Shown: positions 44,506 through 55,436, counted from the first letter of the stretch. The stretch: 64,000 nt of DNA from Agrobacterium tumefaciens (GCF_013318015.2 NZ_CP115841.1:558001-622000), one strand, 5' to 3'. Numbers and translations are program-made. Notes: a model not told the origin generated them from the letters alone.

Positions 44506-47500
44506 ATGGCGACCATTCTCTTTCAGGCGGCGGGTGCAGCACTCGGCGGCGTTTTCGGCCCCGTGGGTGCCATCATCGGCCGCGCGGCTGGCGCGCTGGC
44601 AGGCCATGCCGTCGACCGCGCGCTGCTTTCGAACGGGCGGACGGTGTCCGGCGCCCGGCTTTCCACAGCGCGTATTCCGGGTGCGGACGAAGGCGCTGCC
44701 ATCAACCGGCTTTACGGCACGGCGAGGATCGGCGGTACGCTGATCTGGGCGACGCGCTTTGAGGAAAGCGTCGAGGTGACGCGTCGTGGCGGCAAGGGCA
44801 ATCGCGGCCCGAAGGTCGAGACCTTCCGCTATTTCGCCAATCTCGCCGTCGGGCTGTGCGAGGGCGAGGCGGCCATGGTGCGGCGCGTCTGGGCCGATGG
44901 GCGGGAACTGGACCTGAGCGCCATCGAGATGCGCTTTTATCCCGGCAGCGAGACGCAATTACCGGATCCGCTGATCGAGGCAAAACAGGGCGCAGGCAAT
45001 GCACCCGCCTTTCGCGGTTTGGCCTATGTGGTGTTCGAACGCCTGCCGCTTGACAGCTATGGCAACCGCATTCCGCTGATGCAGTTCGAGGTGGTGCGAC
45101 CGGTCGGCCGGCTGGAAAAAGCCATCCGTGCCATCACCGTCATTCCCGGTGCGACGGAACACGGTTACGCCACGGCGCAGGTTTCGGAACGCACCGGCAT
45201 GGGCGAAAGTCGCATCATGAACCGCAATTGCCTGACGGCCTTGACCGACTGGCAGGCCGCGATCGACGAATTGCAGGCGCTGTGCCCCAATCTGCAAAGC
45301 GTGGCGCTGGTGGTGAGCTGGTTCGGCACCGACATGCGCGCGGGCGAATGCCGCATTCTGCCGGGTGTGGAAGTGGCAGGTCGCGACAGGGAAAGTGCGG
45401 CATGGTCCGTCGCCGGTGTTTCGCGTGGGCAAGCGCATCTCGTCAGCCATCACGGCGGCGGCCCGGCGTATGGTGGCACGCCGGATGATCAAAGCGTTGT
45501 GCAGGCGATAGCCGACCTCAAGGCGCGTGGTCTGAAGGTCTGCCTTTATCCATTCGTGATGATGGATGTGCCAGCCGGCAACGGCCTGCCGGACCCCTAC
45601 GGCAAAGGCGAGCAGGACGCCTATGGCTGGCGCGGACGCATCACCTGTTTTCCGGCACCGGGCCTGGCAGGTTCGCCCGACCGCAGTGCAGGCACGCGCA
45701 CGGAGATTTCCACCTTGTGCAACCGCACTGAGGGGTATCGCCACATGGTGCTGCATTATGCGGCGCTGGTGGCGCAGGCGGGTGGGGTGGATGCCTTCCT
45801 GATCGGCTCGGAGCTGCGCGGGCTGACAAGCCTGCGCGACCATAACGACGCCTTTCCTTTCGTGGAGGAACTGGTGCGGCTGGCGGCGGATGTGCGCGCC
45901 GTTGTCGGGTCGGCAACGAAACTGACCTATGGCGCGGACTGGAGCGAATATTTCGGCTATCAGCCGGCGGACGGTTCCGGCGACGTGTTCTTCAATCTAG
46001 ATCCGCTGTGGGCAAGCCCTGATATCGATGCCATCGGCATCGACAATTACATGCCGCTTTCCGAGTGGCGCGACGAGGATGCCACAAACGGCAATCCTGA
46101 TGGTATGAGCGGCCCGGACGATGCTAGCGCCTTCCGTTATGCCATCACGGCGGGCGAGGGTTTCGACTGGTATTACGCCAGCGATGCCGACCGCGCGGCG
46201 CGGCGACGCAAGCCCATCACTGATGGTCTCAGGGGCAAGCCGTGGGTATTCCGCTACAAGGACCTGCGAAGCTGGTGGCAGAATGCCCATTTTGACCGGG
46301 TGCGCGGCGCGGAGAAGTTGACGCCAACCGCATGGGTGCCGGGGTCGAAACCGATCTGGTTCACCGAACTCGGCTGCCCGGCGGTGGACAAGAGTGCGAC
46401 GCGCCCGAATGTCTTTCCCGATCCGAAATCGGCGGAAAACGCTTATCCCTATTTTTCCCGCAGAAGCCGCGCCGACAGCCAGCAGCGACGGTTTCTGGAG
46501 GCGCATCTCGACCATTGGAGGGGGAAGGGAGATGCGGCGATGGTGGATCCGAACCGCGTCTATATGTGGACCTGGGATGCGCGGCCGTTCCCCGCCTTTC
46601 CGCAGAACGGCGCGGCCTGGAGCGATGGGGCCAACTGGCGTACCGGCCATTGGCTAAACGGCCGGCTTGGGACTGCCACACTTGCCGATACCATCGCCGC
46701 GATCCTGACGGACCATGGATTTTCCGGCTTCGACGTCTCTGCCGTCAGTGGCGATCTGACGGGATATGTGCAGGGCGACGTGACCTCGGCCCGCAACCTC
46801 CTGGAGCCGTTGATGTCGGCGTTTCAGGTGGATGTGGCCGAGGACGGCGGAACCCTGCGCTTCCGCTCTCGCAATACGGCGGTTCTGCCAGTGCGTGACG
46901 CTGCCGTGCTGGCCGATCTGGACGACGAACCGCTGTGGTCGGAAAATCGCGGCCATGACAGCGATTTCGCCGCAGAGGCCGTGCTGACCTCGTTCAATCC
47001 GGCGCTGGACTACGAGCAGGCGAGCGTGCGTTCGCGCCGTATCGACAATGCCGGCAGCCGCGTCATGCGGCTCGACCTTAGCGCAGCACTCCCGGCGGAA
47101 ACAGCGGAAGTCGCAGCTGAGGCCCTGTTGCGTGACAACAGGCAGGCGCGGCGCACGCTGCGTTTTGCGTTGCCGCCCGCAGATATCGCTCTGGAACCCG
47201 GCGATTGCATCCGTCTCCCGCAGAATGTGTTTTCGGAGGCTCCGGCAGGGAGGTTCCTGGTTAGCCGGATTGAGGACGGTACTGTACGGCAGGTGGAGGC
47301 GCGCGCCTTTTCCGCCGCATCCGCTGCTTTTTCGGGCGCTGTGGATGAGCGTCGTGTTGGCGGGGCAAACGGCGCGGAAGGTTTTGCCCCGGAGGTGCTG
47401 TTTCTCGACCTGCCGCGCCATGACGGCACGGCGTCTGAAAATTCGGCGCGGATTGCCGTTTTTGCACGGCCATGGCGGCCAATCGTCGTTTCGTCCTCCG

Positions 47501-48309
47501 CAGGCACGGAAGGCTACCGGCAGCGCGCCGTGCTTGACCGGCCCGCGATGATCGGCACGTTGGCCATGCCGCTGACATCAGGCCCCTCCGGCCGTTTCGA
47601 CCGGCAAAACACCATCCTGATCGATCTGCCATCCGGCGAGCTTTCCTCGGCCACGGAGCTTTCGGTGCTGAACGGCGAGAACCGCATGGCGGTGAGGGCC
47701 GCAAACGGTGTTTGGGAGATCATCGCTTTCGCGCGCGCAGAGGAAATTGCGCCCGCGCGCTGGCGGCTTTCCGCTTTGTTGCGTGGGCTTGGCGGGACGG
47801 AAGATGCGTTGGCCATTGGCGCGCCGGTGGGCACCCCTGTCGTGGTGCTGGACGCGGCGGTGCAGCCGCTCGGTCTTGCCGCGACCGAACGCGGACGGCG
47901 GCTGAACTGGATCGCCGAGGCGGCGGGAATGGCGGGCGCCCCCGCCGGTCCTTTTGTCTTCGAGGGTGGCTTGCGGGCTGAAACGCCGCTTGCGCCAGTG
48001 CATCTTGCGGCTGAGCGGCGCAGGGACGGCATTTTGCTGCGCTGGGTGCGCCGAGGCCGGATGGAGGCCGATGGCTGGGACGCGAGCGAGATACCGCTGG
48101 AAGAGCCGTTCGAGCGTTACCGCGTGGAGGTGCTGGATCGCGAGGCCGTTCGACGCACGGCAGAGGTCTCCGAACCCTTCTGGCTGTACCCCAAAGCGGA
48201 CGAACTCACAGATTTCCCGACCTTGCGGGATCACATTTCCGTGCGTGTCCGTCAGCTCGGCCGTGCGGTGCCTCTGGGAGTGGCGGCGCACGCCGTTCTC
48301 CCACTCTGA
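44506..48309 (+). CDS. GTA baseplate megatron protein (g15)
   Basis: 1267 residues, the largest protein here. Order: a glycine/alanine-rich N-terminus, tail-hub segments, a GTA TIM-barrel-like domain (about 420-740; GVDAFLIGSELRGLT, IDAIGIDNYMPLSEWRDE, WFTELGCPAVDKSA), a phage-tail domain (about 790-950), and a C-terminal receptor-binding region with fibronectin-like strands. Forms the trimeric baseplate that contacts the recipient cell. No frameshift or stop interrupts it. Confidence 0.93.
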   Translation: MATILFQAAGAALGGVFGPVGAIIGRAAGALAGHAVDRALLSNGRTVSGARLSTARIPGADEGAAINRLYGTARIGGTLIWATRFEESVEVTRRGGKGNRGPKVETFRYFANLAVGLCEGEAAMVRRVWADGRELDLSAIEMRFYPGSETQLPDPLIEAKQGAGNAPAFRGLAYVVFERLPLDSYGNRIPLMQFEVVRPVGRLEKAIRAITVIPGATEHGYATAQVSERTGMGESRIMNRNCLTALTDWQAAIDELQALCPNLQSVALVVSWFGTDMRAGECRILPGVEVAGRDRESAAWSVAGVSRGQAHLVSHHGGGPAYGGTPDDQSVVQAIADLKARGLKVCLYPFVMMDVPAGNGLPDPYGKGEQDAYGWRGRITCFPAPGLAGSPDRSAGTRTEISTLCNRTEGYRHMVLHYAALVAQAGGVDAFLIGSELRGLTSLRDHNDAFPFVEELVRLAADVRAVVGSATKLTYGADWSEYFGYQPADGSGDVFFNLDPLWASPDIDAIGIDNYMPLSEWRDEDATNGNPDGMSGPDDASAFRYAITAGEGFDWYYASDADRAARRRKPITDGLRGKPWVFRYKDLRSWWQNAHFDRVRGAEKLTPTAWVPGSKPIWFTELGCPAVDKSATRPNVFPDPKSAENAYPYFSRRSRADSQQRRFLEAHLDHWRGKGDAAMVDPNRVYMWTWDARPFPAFPQNGAAWSDGANWRTGHWLNGRLGTATLADTIAAILTDHGFSGFDVSAVSGDLTGYVQGDVTSARNLLEPLMSAFQVDVAEDGGTLRFRSRNTAVLPVRDAAVLADLDDEPLWSENRGHDSDFAAEAVLTSFNPALDYEQASVRSRRIDNAGSRVMRLDLSAALPAETAEVAAEALLRDNRQARRTLRFALPPADIALEPGDCIRLPQNVFSEAPAGRFLVSRIEDGTVRQVEARAFSAASAAFSGAVDERRVGGANGAEGFAPEVLFLDLPRHDGTASENSARIAVFARPWRPIVVSSSAGTEGYRQRAVLDRPAMIGTLAMPLTSGPSGRFDRQNTILIDLPSGELSSATELSVLNGENRMAVRAANGVWEIIAFARAEEIAPARWRLSALLRGLGGTEDALAIGAPVGTPVVVLDAAVQPLGLAATERGRRLNWIAEAAGMAGAPAGPFVFEGGLRAETPLAPVHLAAERRRDGILLRWVRRGRMEADGWDASEIPLEEPFERYRVEVLDREAVRRTAEVSEPFWLYPKADELTDFPTLRDHISVRVRQLGRAVPLGVAAHAVLPL

Positions 48310-48343
48310 CAACCACCTGAAAAACAACGCAAAGGACGAGATT

Positions 48344-48550
48344 ATGGATAGTACCAAGGCATGGTATCAATCGCGCACTATCTGGGGCGCCCTGGTTGCG
48401 GTTTTCGCACCGCTTTTCAGCGTCGCTGGTCTTGATCTTCCCGCCGGCCTGCACGGCGAGCTGGCGGAGGGACTGGTGACCGTTGCGGGCGGAATTGGCG
48501 GCCTCGTCGCACTTTACGGCCGCCTTTCGGCAACACGTGCCATCCGTTGA
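48344..48550 (+). CDS. Small two-span membrane protein, holin-like
   Basis: 68 residues with two hydrophobic segments (about 11-30 and 43-60) and a charged end (RLSATRAIR). AAAGGACGAG precedes the ATG. The size, topology and place at the end of the GTA cluster suggest a holin that would let the GH19 endolysin reach the wall. No homologue identified from sequence alone. Confidence 0.6.
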   Translation: MDSTKAWYQSRTIWGALVAVFAPLFSVAGLDLPAGLHGELAEGLVTVAGGIGGLVALYGRLSATRAIR

Positions 48551-48689
48551 CGCCACTAGCGCCCATACCGTCCCCGCCGTGCGTCGTAGCGTCGGGGGCG
48601 GCATTCATTTGCCATTCAGACGCTTTGCGCTACATATTCGGTCACAATACGGTTCGAGACGCAGCCGATTTTTTTGGAAGATTTGTGCA

Positions 48690-48944
48690 ATGGCATCACC
48701 TCTCATCATCGCGACGCTTGCAGCCGGGCTTTCCGGTTTCACGGCGCCCGAGGCTGATTTGCAGGGCCATTACATTCTGGCTGCAAGCGATTGCGGCGCG
48801 GCCGTTGCCCGCGTGGTGCGCGAAACCGGTGGTCAGCTTCTTTCGGTCTATCCCTCCGGTGACGGTCAGTCCTGTGTAGTTACCGTTCTCGTCCAGGGTA
48901 ATGGCGAGCGCCCGCGCAAGGTAACGATGCGCGTGCCGATGTAG
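48690..48944 (+). CDS. feuN: FeuN-like small periplasmic regulator
   Basis: 84 residues with a signal peptide (about 1-18) and two cysteines (C35, C62) that could form a disulfide. FeuN of Sinorhizobium is a small periplasmic protein encoded just upstream of feuP that holds the FeuPQ system in check. Size, export signal and position agree. GGAAG precedes the ATG. Confidence 0.75.
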   Translation: MASPLIIATLAAGLSGFTAPEADLQGHYILAASDCGAAVARVVRETGGQLLSVYPSGDGQSCVVTVLVQGNGERPRKVTMRVPM

Positions 48945-49040
48945 CCTTGCCCGCATCGCCGAAATATCGGAAAACAATCCGACACAGTTAGCATGACCGG
49001 CGACGCGCGCGCGGGCCGGGACGTAAGGAAAGGGCGGATA

Positions 49041-49712
49041 ATGCGTATTCTCGTGGTTGAGGACGATGCCAATCTCAATCGTCAGCTGACCGACGCGCTG
49101 AAAGAAGCCGGTTATGTTGTCGATCAGGCATTTGACGGCGAGGAAGGCCATTATCTCGGCGATACCGAACCCTATGACGCGATCGTTCTCGATATCGGCC
49201 TGCCGCAGATGGACGGCATCACCGTCGTCGAGAAATGGCGCGCGGCGGGCAAGGCCATGCCGGTCCTCATTCTCACCGCCCGTGACCGCTGGAGCGACAA
49301 GGTGGCGGGCATCGATGCCGGTGCCGACGATTACGTGACCAAGCCCTTCCATGTGGAAGAAGTTCTTGCCCGCGTGCGTGCGCTCATCCGCCGCGCCGCT
49401 GGCCACGCTTCGTCCGAACTCGTCTGCGGACCGGTCAAGCTCGATACCAAATCCTCCAAGGCAACGGTCAACGGCGTGACGCTGAAGCTCACCTCGCATG
49501 AGTTCCGCCTGCTTTCCTATCTCATGCATCACATGGGCGAGGTCGTCTCGCGCACGGAGCTGGTCGAACATATGTACGATCAGGATTTCGACAGGGATTC
49601 CAACACGATCGAGGTGTTTGTCGGACGTTTGCGCAAGAAGCTCGGGGTTGATCTGATCGAGACCATCCGTGGCCTCGGTTACCGGATGCAAGCGCCGGCA
49701 GATGCGAAGTAG
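49041..49712 (+). CDS. feuP: FeuP response regulator (OmpR family)
   Basis: 223 residues: receiver domain with phosphoacceptor D51 (VLDIGLPQMDG), T/K switch residues in LILTARDRW and DDYVTKPF, then an OmpR-type winged helix (LKLTSHEFRLLSYLMHHMGEVVSRTELVEHMY). In rhizobia FeuP controls cyclic glucan export (ndvA) and osmoadaptation. The feuQ start lies inside its last codons. Confidence 0.85.
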   Translation: MRILVVEDDANLNRQLTDALKEAGYVVDQAFDGEEGHYLGDTEPYDAIVLDIGLPQMDGITVVEKWRAAGKAMPVLILTARDRWSDKVAGIDAGADDYVTKPFHVEEVLARVRALIRRAAGHASSELVCGPVKLDTKSSKATVNGVTLKLTSHEFRLLSYLMHHMGEVVSRTELVEHMYDQDFDRDSNTIEVFVGRLRKKLGVDLIETIRGLGYRMQAPADAK

Positions 49713-51102
49713 CTCTCTTACCGCCCGCGTTCTTCTTCTCGCCTCCGCCTGGTCGGCGCTGGCGCTGGTGGTCATTGCCGTCGTGATTTCGACGCTCTAC
49801 CGGCAGGGCGTGGAGCGCAGCTTCACCGATCTTCTGCGGGCGCAGCTTTATAACGTCATTAATTCCGTGACGATTTCGAACGAGAATACGCTGGCCGGCA
49901 GCCCGCAGCTCGGCGATCTCCGGTTCTCGCAGCCCGATACCGGCTGGTACTGGGTGGTGGAGCCGCTCGGCAATTTCCAGACGGCACCGCTGGTCTCCTC
50001 TTCGCTCGGCGTCGCGTCCTTGCCGGTGCCGAGCATTATCGATGCTCCCTTCGATAACAGATACGAGCGTTTTTATGCCGTGACCGACGAGGCGGGCAAC
50101 AAGGTCCGGGTGGCGGAAACGGAAGTCGTGCTGGATGGTGAAGGCCGTGCGGCGCGTTTCCGCGTTTCCGGCAACCTGAATGTCGTTGAAGACGATGTGC
50201 GCAATTTCTCCAACAGCCTTTATCTGGCGCTCGCCGTCTTCGGTGTCGGCAGTCTGGTCGTCAATGGCCTTGCGATTCTCTACAGTCTGCGGCCGCTCGA
50301 TCAGGCCCGTCTGGCGCTCGGAAAGATCAGGGGCGGGGAGGCGGAAAGCCTCGAAGGCGAATTCCCGCGCGAGATCCAGCCATTGGCGAACGAAGTCAAT
50401 GCGCTGATCGACAGCAACCGGCGCATTGTCGAGCGCGCCCGCATGCAGGTCGGCAATCTCGCACATTCGCTGAAAACGCCGATTGCCGTGCTTCTGAACG
50501 AGGCCCGCACGCTGGAGCCGCAGCATGGCGATCTGGTGCGCGCGCAGGCTGACGCCATGCAGGCGCAGGTGCAGTCTTATCTTTCGCGCGCCCGCATTGC
50601 CGCCCAGCGCGGCTCGATCCTTGCCCGTGTGGAAGCGGAGCCGGCGCTGGAACGGCTGGTGCGCGTCATGCGCCGCCTCAACCCCGACAAGCAGTTCGAG
50701 CTGAATTTCGAGCATCCGGGGGCGGTGCTGGGCATGGAACAGCAGGATCTGGAGGAGATCGTCGGCAATCTTCTCGAGAATGCCGCGCGTTTTGCACAGA
50801 CCAAAGTCGTCGTCACGCTTGCGACCGGCACTCACCCGTCCTCCGACCCCGAAATGGGCCGGCGCTCATGGGTGGAGTTGATCGTGGAGGATGACGGGCC
50901 GGGGCTGGAGCCCGGGCAGATAAGCGAAGCGATGAAGCGCGGCAGGCGGCTGGACGAAAGCCGTCCTGGCACCGGCCTCGGATTGTCGATCGTTTCCGAA
51001 GTGGTGTCTGAGTACCATGGCCACTTTTCCCTCTCGCGCAGCGGGATAGGTGGCCTGAAAGCCGATCTGATTTTGCCTGGCCTCTCGAAAGAGCTTGCGT
51101 GA
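49702..51102 (+). CDS. feuQ: FeuQ sensor histidine kinase
   Basis: 466 residues: membrane segments at about 12-31 and 172-195 enclose a periplasmic domain of 140 residues; HAMP; HisKA with H255 in NLAHSLKTPIAV; HATPase with NLLENAARFA and GTGLGLSI. The start at 49702 overlaps the feuP stop by 11 bases, so the pair is coupled. The periplasmic domain is where FeuN would act. Confidence 0.85.
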   Translation: MRSSSLTARVLLLASAWSALALVVIAVVISTLYRQGVERSFTDLLRAQLYNVINSVTISNENTLAGSPQLGDLRFSQPDTGWYWVVEPLGNFQTAPLVSSSLGVASLPVPSIIDAPFDNRYERFYAVTDEAGNKVRVAETEVVLDGEGRAARFRVSGNLNVVEDDVRNFSNSLYLALAVFGVGSLVVNGLAILYSLRPLDQARLALGKIRGGEAESLEGEFPREIQPLANEVNALIDSNRRIVERARMQVGNLAHSLKTPIAVLLNEARTLEPQHGDLVRAQADAMQAQVQSYLSRARIAAQRGSILARVEAEPALERLVRVMRRLNPDKQFELNFEHPGAVLGMEQQDLEEIVGNLLENAARFAQTKVVVTLATGTHPSSDPEMGRRSWVELIVEDDGPGLEPGQISEAMKRGRRLDESRPGTGLGLSIVSEVVSEYHGHFSLSRSGIGGLKADLILPGLSKELA

Positions 51103-51209
51103 GGCAAGAAAAAAGGCAAGAAATTCAATGCCGATATATAACGCGCGGTGCGGTAAGGAAAAGAGGACAGGGTTTGGTTGACGTGTATGATGGCTGCCGC
51201 TCCGTGACG

Positions 51210-51638
51210 ATGCGTTCGCTGGTGTCACGCCCGGCACTTCTCTCGATCCTGTGCGTATCGATGCTGAGCGCCTGCACCACCACGGGCACCCGCTCGGCCG
51301 GTGGCAGTCTGTTCGGCGGTTCGGCACAACCTTCAACGCCGTTCCTTGCCAACATGCAGGGCGGCATTGTCGGACGAAGCGGTCTGCAGCTCGAAAAGGG
51401 TGACCGCACCAAAGCGCTCGAGGCCGAATATCGCGCACTGGAAACCGCCCCGGTCGGTACGCCGGTGACATGGACCGGCGACGATGCCAGCGGCCAGGTG
51501 GTTGCCAATGCGCCCTATCAGGTGGGCAACCAGAATTGCCGGCAATATTCCCACACGCTGACTGTCGATGAAAAGGAAACCCGGGTTCGCGGTGCGGCCT
51601 GTCGCAATGCCGATGGCAGCTGGTCTCCTTTGACGTAA
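51210..51638 (+). CDS. Outer membrane lipoprotein, 17-kDa antigen-like family
   Basis: 142 residues with a lipoprotein signal (LLSILCVSMLSAC, lipidated C22) and a C-terminal domain (WTGDDASGQVVANAPYQ, NCRQYSHTL, GAACRNADGSW) typical of RT0821/Lpp0805-type surface proteins. Start ATG 51210 gives a normal signal peptide; GTG at 51204 or 51183 are alternatives. Confidence 0.8.
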   Translation: MRSLVSRPALLSILCVSMLSACTTTGTRSAGGSLFGGSAQPSTPFLANMQGGIVGRSGLQLEKGDRTKALEAEYRALETAPVGTPVTWTGDDASGQVVANAPYQVGNQNCRQYSHTLTVDEKETRVRGAACRNADGSWSPLT

Positions 51639-51781
51639 ATCAAGGTCATGGACCTTTCCGAGTGACAGGAAGGGCTATAGCGATGCACCTGGATGCCGGG
51701 CGGTGCGGCGTGATGTCTCAAATTCGCGTCATCTCCGCGCTTCATGTTTCCATGTGCCGTGCATTCGAGTAATTGAGCCAT

Positions 51782-52936
51782 ATGTTCTGGATTGTCGTTG
51801 CGATATTGACGGCGGCTGTCGCCATCGTCCTGATGTACCCGCTGATGCGGAAGACCGAGGTGTCGCAGACGCGCCGCGAGGGCGAGGTTGCAGTCTATCG
51901 CGACCAGCTTGCCGAACTGGACCGCGAGCGTGCCGCTGGCCTGATCGGCGAGACGGAGGCGGAATATGCCCGCGCCGAAATCGGCCGCCGGCTGCTTGCC
52001 GCAGCCGATACCCGTCAAGACGCTGAAAGCAGCGCCCGACCGCTACGGCACAATCTCGCCGTAACCCTGATTACCGTTTTGCTGCCCGCACTTGGCCTCT
52101 GTCTTTACATCTGGAAGGGAAGTCCGGAAGTGCCGGACATGCCGCTCGAGGCACGTCTGGAGCAACCCGGTAACGACATGAACCTTCTGGTCGCCCGTGC
52201 CGAGCGGCACCTGGCCGAAAACCCCGACGACGGTGCAGGCTGGGATATCCTGGCGCCGATCTATTTCAAGACGATGCGGCTTGGCGATGCCGAGCTTGCC
52301 TATCGCAACGCGCTTCGTTTGCAAGGGCCGAGCACAGAACGGCTGACGGGACTTGGCGAAACACTGGTGGCGAGCAATGACGGCATCGTCATCGAGGCTG
52401 CGCGTGAGGCCTTTGCCGAAGCCGAGCGGCTGAAACCCGGCAATCCACGCGCCCGCTTTTATCTGGCGCTGTCGCTGGAGCAGGCGGGCAAGGCGCAGGA
52501 GGCGCGTGCGGCCTTTGCAGCACTGGCGGCGGATGCACCAGCCGGTGCGCCATGGTTGCCGCTGGTGCGGGAACATATCGCCAGAACCGGCGGCGAGGCA
52601 GCGCCCGGCCCGACCGCAGGCGACGTGGCGGCGGCGAAAGACATGACGCCCGCCGACCGGCAGGCGATGATCGAGGGCATGGTGGCGAGCCTCGACGCCA
52701 AGCTCAAGGAAAATCCCGGTGATTTCGAAGGCTGGATGCGCCTCGTGCGCGCCTACTCCGTCTTGAACAATGCAGCGAAGGCGGGCGAGGCACTGAGAGC
52801 CGGTTTGCAGGTTTTCCCGCCTGATGGCGAAGAGGGTAAGCAGCTTCTGGCGCTGGCGAAGGAATTGGGAGTTTCCGCCGGACCCGTTCGCATGGACGGG
52901 CAAGGGCGCGCGATGCCGCAGGGAGTGACGCAATGA
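51782..52936 (+). CDS. ccmI: Cytochrome c maturation protein CcmI (CycH)
   Basis: 384 residues. Membrane segments at about 2-20 and 92-112, with the cytoplasmic loop [17 protein letters not shown] between them, then TPR repeats in the periplasm (about 145-370). CcmI holds apocytochrome c and presents it to CcmF/CcmH. First gene of a ccmI-E-F-H operon with four-base overlaps. Confidence 0.92.
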   Translation: MFWIVVAILTAAVAIVLMYPLMRKTEVSQTRREGEVAVYRDQLAELDRERAAGLIGETEAEYARAEIGRRLLAAADTRQDAESSARPLRHNLAVTLITVLLPALGLCLYIWKGSPEVPDMPLEARLEQPGNDMNLLVARAERHLAENPDDGAGWDILAPIYFKTMRLGDAELAYRNALRLQGPSTERLTGLGETLVASNDGIVIEAAREAFAEAERLKPGNPRARFYLALSLEQAGKAQEARAAFAALAADAPAGAPWLPLVREHIARTGGEAAPGPTAGDVAAAKDMTPADRQAMIEGMVASLDAKLKENPGDFEGWMRLVRAYSVLNNAAKAGEALRAGLQVFPPDGEEGKQLLALAKELGVSAGPVRMDGQGRAMPQGVTQ

Positions 52937-53445
52937 CCCGCAAACAGAAACGGCTCGCAATCATCGGCGGCGGCATGAGCTTCATCGTCGCGGCCGTGCT
53001 GCTCGTCATGTTCGCCTTCGGCCAGTCCATAGCCTATTTCTACATGCCGGCCGATCTGGAGAAGACGCCGGTCAATCCCGGCACCCGCATCCGCCTTGGT
53101 GGGCTGGTGGCGGAAGGCTCCGTCAAGCGCGGGGAGGGCCGCACGGTGAGCTTCACGGTGACTGACGGTGAAGCAAACGTGCCCGTCAGCTATACCGGCA
53201 TTCTGCCCGATCTTTTCCGCGAGGGGCAGGGCGTGGTGACGGAAGGCGTTTTCGATGCCGCGACCCATGGCTTTGTTGCCGACAGCGTTCTGGCCAAGCA
53301 TGACGAAAACTACATGCCGAAGGAAGTGGCCGACCGGCTGAAAGACAAGGGCCTGTGGCAGAACACCGGAGAGGGCGGGCAACCTTCCGGCGCAGCGCCT
53401 TCTCCTGCGGGGGCTTCAGCCGACAAGACCGGAGCGATAAAATGA
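52933..53445 (+). CDS. ccmE: Haem chaperone CcmE (CycJ)
   Basis: 170 residues: N-terminal anchor (about 8-29), beta-barrel domain, and the haem-binding [10 protein letters not shown] with H123 (covalent haem) and Y127. A flexible Gly/Ala/Ser tail follows. It carries haem from the CcmABCD complex to CcmF. Confidence 0.94.
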   Translation: MTRKQKRLAIIGGGMSFIVAAVLLVMFAFGQSIAYFYMPADLEKTPVNPGTRIRLGGLVAEGSVKRGEGRTVSFTVTDGEANVPVSYTGILPDLFREGQGVVTEGVFDAATHGFVADSVLAKHDENYMPKEVADRLKDKGLWQNTGEGGQPSGAAPSPAGASADKTGAIK

Positions 53446-55436
53446 TCAATGAGATCGGCCACTACGTTCTGGTTCTGGCACTCGCCGTGGGGCTGATCGT
53501 CTCGACGCTGCCGGTGATCGGCGCGCGCCGCAACGACCGGGCGCTGATGGATATCGCCTCGCTCGGCTCCGTCGTGATGTTCCTGCTCGTGGCCTTGTCC
53601 TTTGCGGCGCTGACGCGGGCCTATGCGGTCTCGGATTTCTCCGTGCGCAACGTCTGGGAAAACTCCCATTCGCTGATGCCGATGCTCTACAAGTTGACCG
53701 GCGTCTGGGGCAACCATGAGGGCTCCATGCTGTTGTGGCTGCTGATCCTGGTGTTTTTCAGCGCGCTCGTTGCCGTCTTTGGTCGCAACCTGCCGGAAAC
53801 GCTGAAAGCCAATGTGCTGTCCGTGCAGGCCTGGATTTCCGTCGCGTTCCTGCTGTTCATCCTGCTCACCTCCAATCCGTTCATGCGTCTGGAGCGGGTG
53901 CCGGCCGAAGGGCAGGACCTGAACCCTATCCTTCAGGACTTCGGCCTCGCCATACATCCGCCGCTGCTTTATCTCGGTTATGTCGGCTTTTCAGTCTGTT
54001 TCTCCTTCGCCGTCGCTGCACTTCTGGAGGGCCGGATCGATGCGGCCTGGGCGCGCTGGGTAAGGCCGTGGACGCTCGCCGCATGGACCTTCCTGACGGC
54101 AGGTATCTCCATGGGATCTTACTGGGCCTATTACGAACTCGGCTGGGGCGGCTGGTGGTTCTGGGATCCTGTTGAAAACGCCTCCTTCATGCCATGGCTT
54201 GCGGGCACCGCACTGCTGCATTCGGCACTCGTCATGGAAAAGCGCGAAGCGCTGAAAATCTGGACCGTGCTTCTGGCGATCATGACCTTCTCGCTGTCGC
54301 TGCTCGGCACCTTCCTCGTGCGCTCCGGCGTCTTGACCTCCGTGCACGCCTTCGCAACCGATCCGAGCCGCGGCATCTTCATTCTCGGCATCCTTACCGT
54401 TTTCATCGGCGGAGCTTTCGCGTTGTTCGCATGGCGTGCGCCCTCGCTGAAGGTGGGTGGATTGTTCGCGCCGATCTCACGCGAAGGGGCGCTGGTCCTC
54501 AACAATCTGATCCTGACGGTCTCGACCGCAACGGTACTGATCGGCACGCTCTATCCGCTCATTCTCGAAACGCTGACAGGCGAAAAAATCTCGGTCGGCG
54601 CGCCGTTCTTCAACCTCACCTTCGGCCTCCTGATGATCCCGGTCCTGATCGTCACGCCCTTCGGGCCGATGCTCGCCTGGAAGCGCGGCGATCTTCTCGG
54701 CGCTTTCCAGAGGCTTTATGTGGCGGCCGCCATTGCAGCCCTTGCCGGGCTGACGCTCTGGTACGTGGAGAACGGCGGCCCGGTGCTCGCCGCACTTGGC
54801 ATCGCAGCCGGTTTCTGGCTGATCTTCGGGGCGCTTGCCGATCTCTGGTATCGGGCCAATTTCGGCAAACTGGCCTTCGGCATCGCTTTTCGACGCCTCA
54901 AGGGCCTGCCGCGTTCGGCCTTCGGCGCCGCACTTGCCCATATGGGGCTTGGCATCACCGTGCTTGGCATCGTCACCGTCACCACCTTCGAGACCGAAAC
55001 CGTTCTTGAAATGAAGCAGGGCATGGAGGCGAAGGCGGGCGGCTACAGTCTCACCTTCGATGGCATCCGCCATGCCGTCGGCCCTAATTTTACCGAGGAT
55101 CGCGGCCATTTCACCATACGCAAGGCGGGTGTGGAAGTAGCCGACGTCTGGTCCTCCAAGCGGCTCTACACCGCACGGCGAATGCCGACCACGGAAGCGG
55201 GCATTTTGACGTTCGGCCTCAGCCAGCTCTACGTCTCGCTCGGTGACCCGATGGCGGATGGCGGCATGGTAGTGCGCATCTGGTGGAAACCCTTCATCCT
55301 GTGCATCTGGGGCGGCACGCTGTTCATGATGGCCGGCGGTTTGATATCGCTCTCCGACAGGCGGTTGAGGGTGGGCGCACCGAGCCGCAAGGCGAAGCCG
55401 GCAAAAACGGCCGCGATGCCGGAGGCGGCGGAATGA
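53442..55436 (+). CDS. ccmF: Haem lyase subunit CcmF (CycK)
   Basis: 664 residues with about 14-15 membrane segments. [13 protein letters not shown] and the tryptophan-rich [18 protein letters not shown] are the CcmF signatures that handle haem in the periplasm. The start codon overlaps the ccmE stop. Confidence 0.95.
   Translation: MINEIGHYVLVLALAVGLIVSTLPVIGARRNDRALMDIASLGSVVMFLLVALSFAALTRAYAVSDFSVRNVWENSHSLMPMLYKLTGVWGNHEGSMLLWLLILVFFSALVAVFGRNLPETLKANVLSVQAWISVAFLLFILLTSNPFMRLERVPAEGQDLNPILQDFGLAIHPPLLYLGYVGFSVCFSFAVAALLEGRIDAAWARWVRPWTLAAWTFLTAGISMGSYWAYYELGWGGWWFWDPVENASFMPWLAGTALLHSALVMEKREALKIWTVLLAIMTFSLSLLGTFLVRSGVLTSVHAFATDPSRGIFILGILTVFIGGAFALFAWRAPSLKVGGLFAPISREGALVLNNLILTVSTATVLIGTLYPLILETLTGEKISVGAPFFNLTFGLLMIPVLIVTPFGPMLAWKRGDLLGAFQRLYVAAAIAALAGLTLWYVENGGPVLAALGIAAGFWLIFGALADLWYRANFGKLAFGIAFRRLKGLPRSAFGAALAHMGLGITVLGIVTVTTFETETVLEMKQGMEAKAGGYSLTFDGIRHAVGPNFTEDRGHFTIRKAGVEVADVWSSKRLYTARRMPTTEAGILTFGLSQLYVSLGDPMADGGMVVRIWWKPFILCIWGGTLFMMAGGLISLSDRRLRVGAPSRKAKPAKTAAMPEAAE

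Noticed and set aside
31022..48550. Interpretation of the particle cluster as an ordinary prophage
   Set aside because: No integrase, repressor, replication gene or attachment-site repeats were seen at the borders, and gene order and families match a gene transfer agent.
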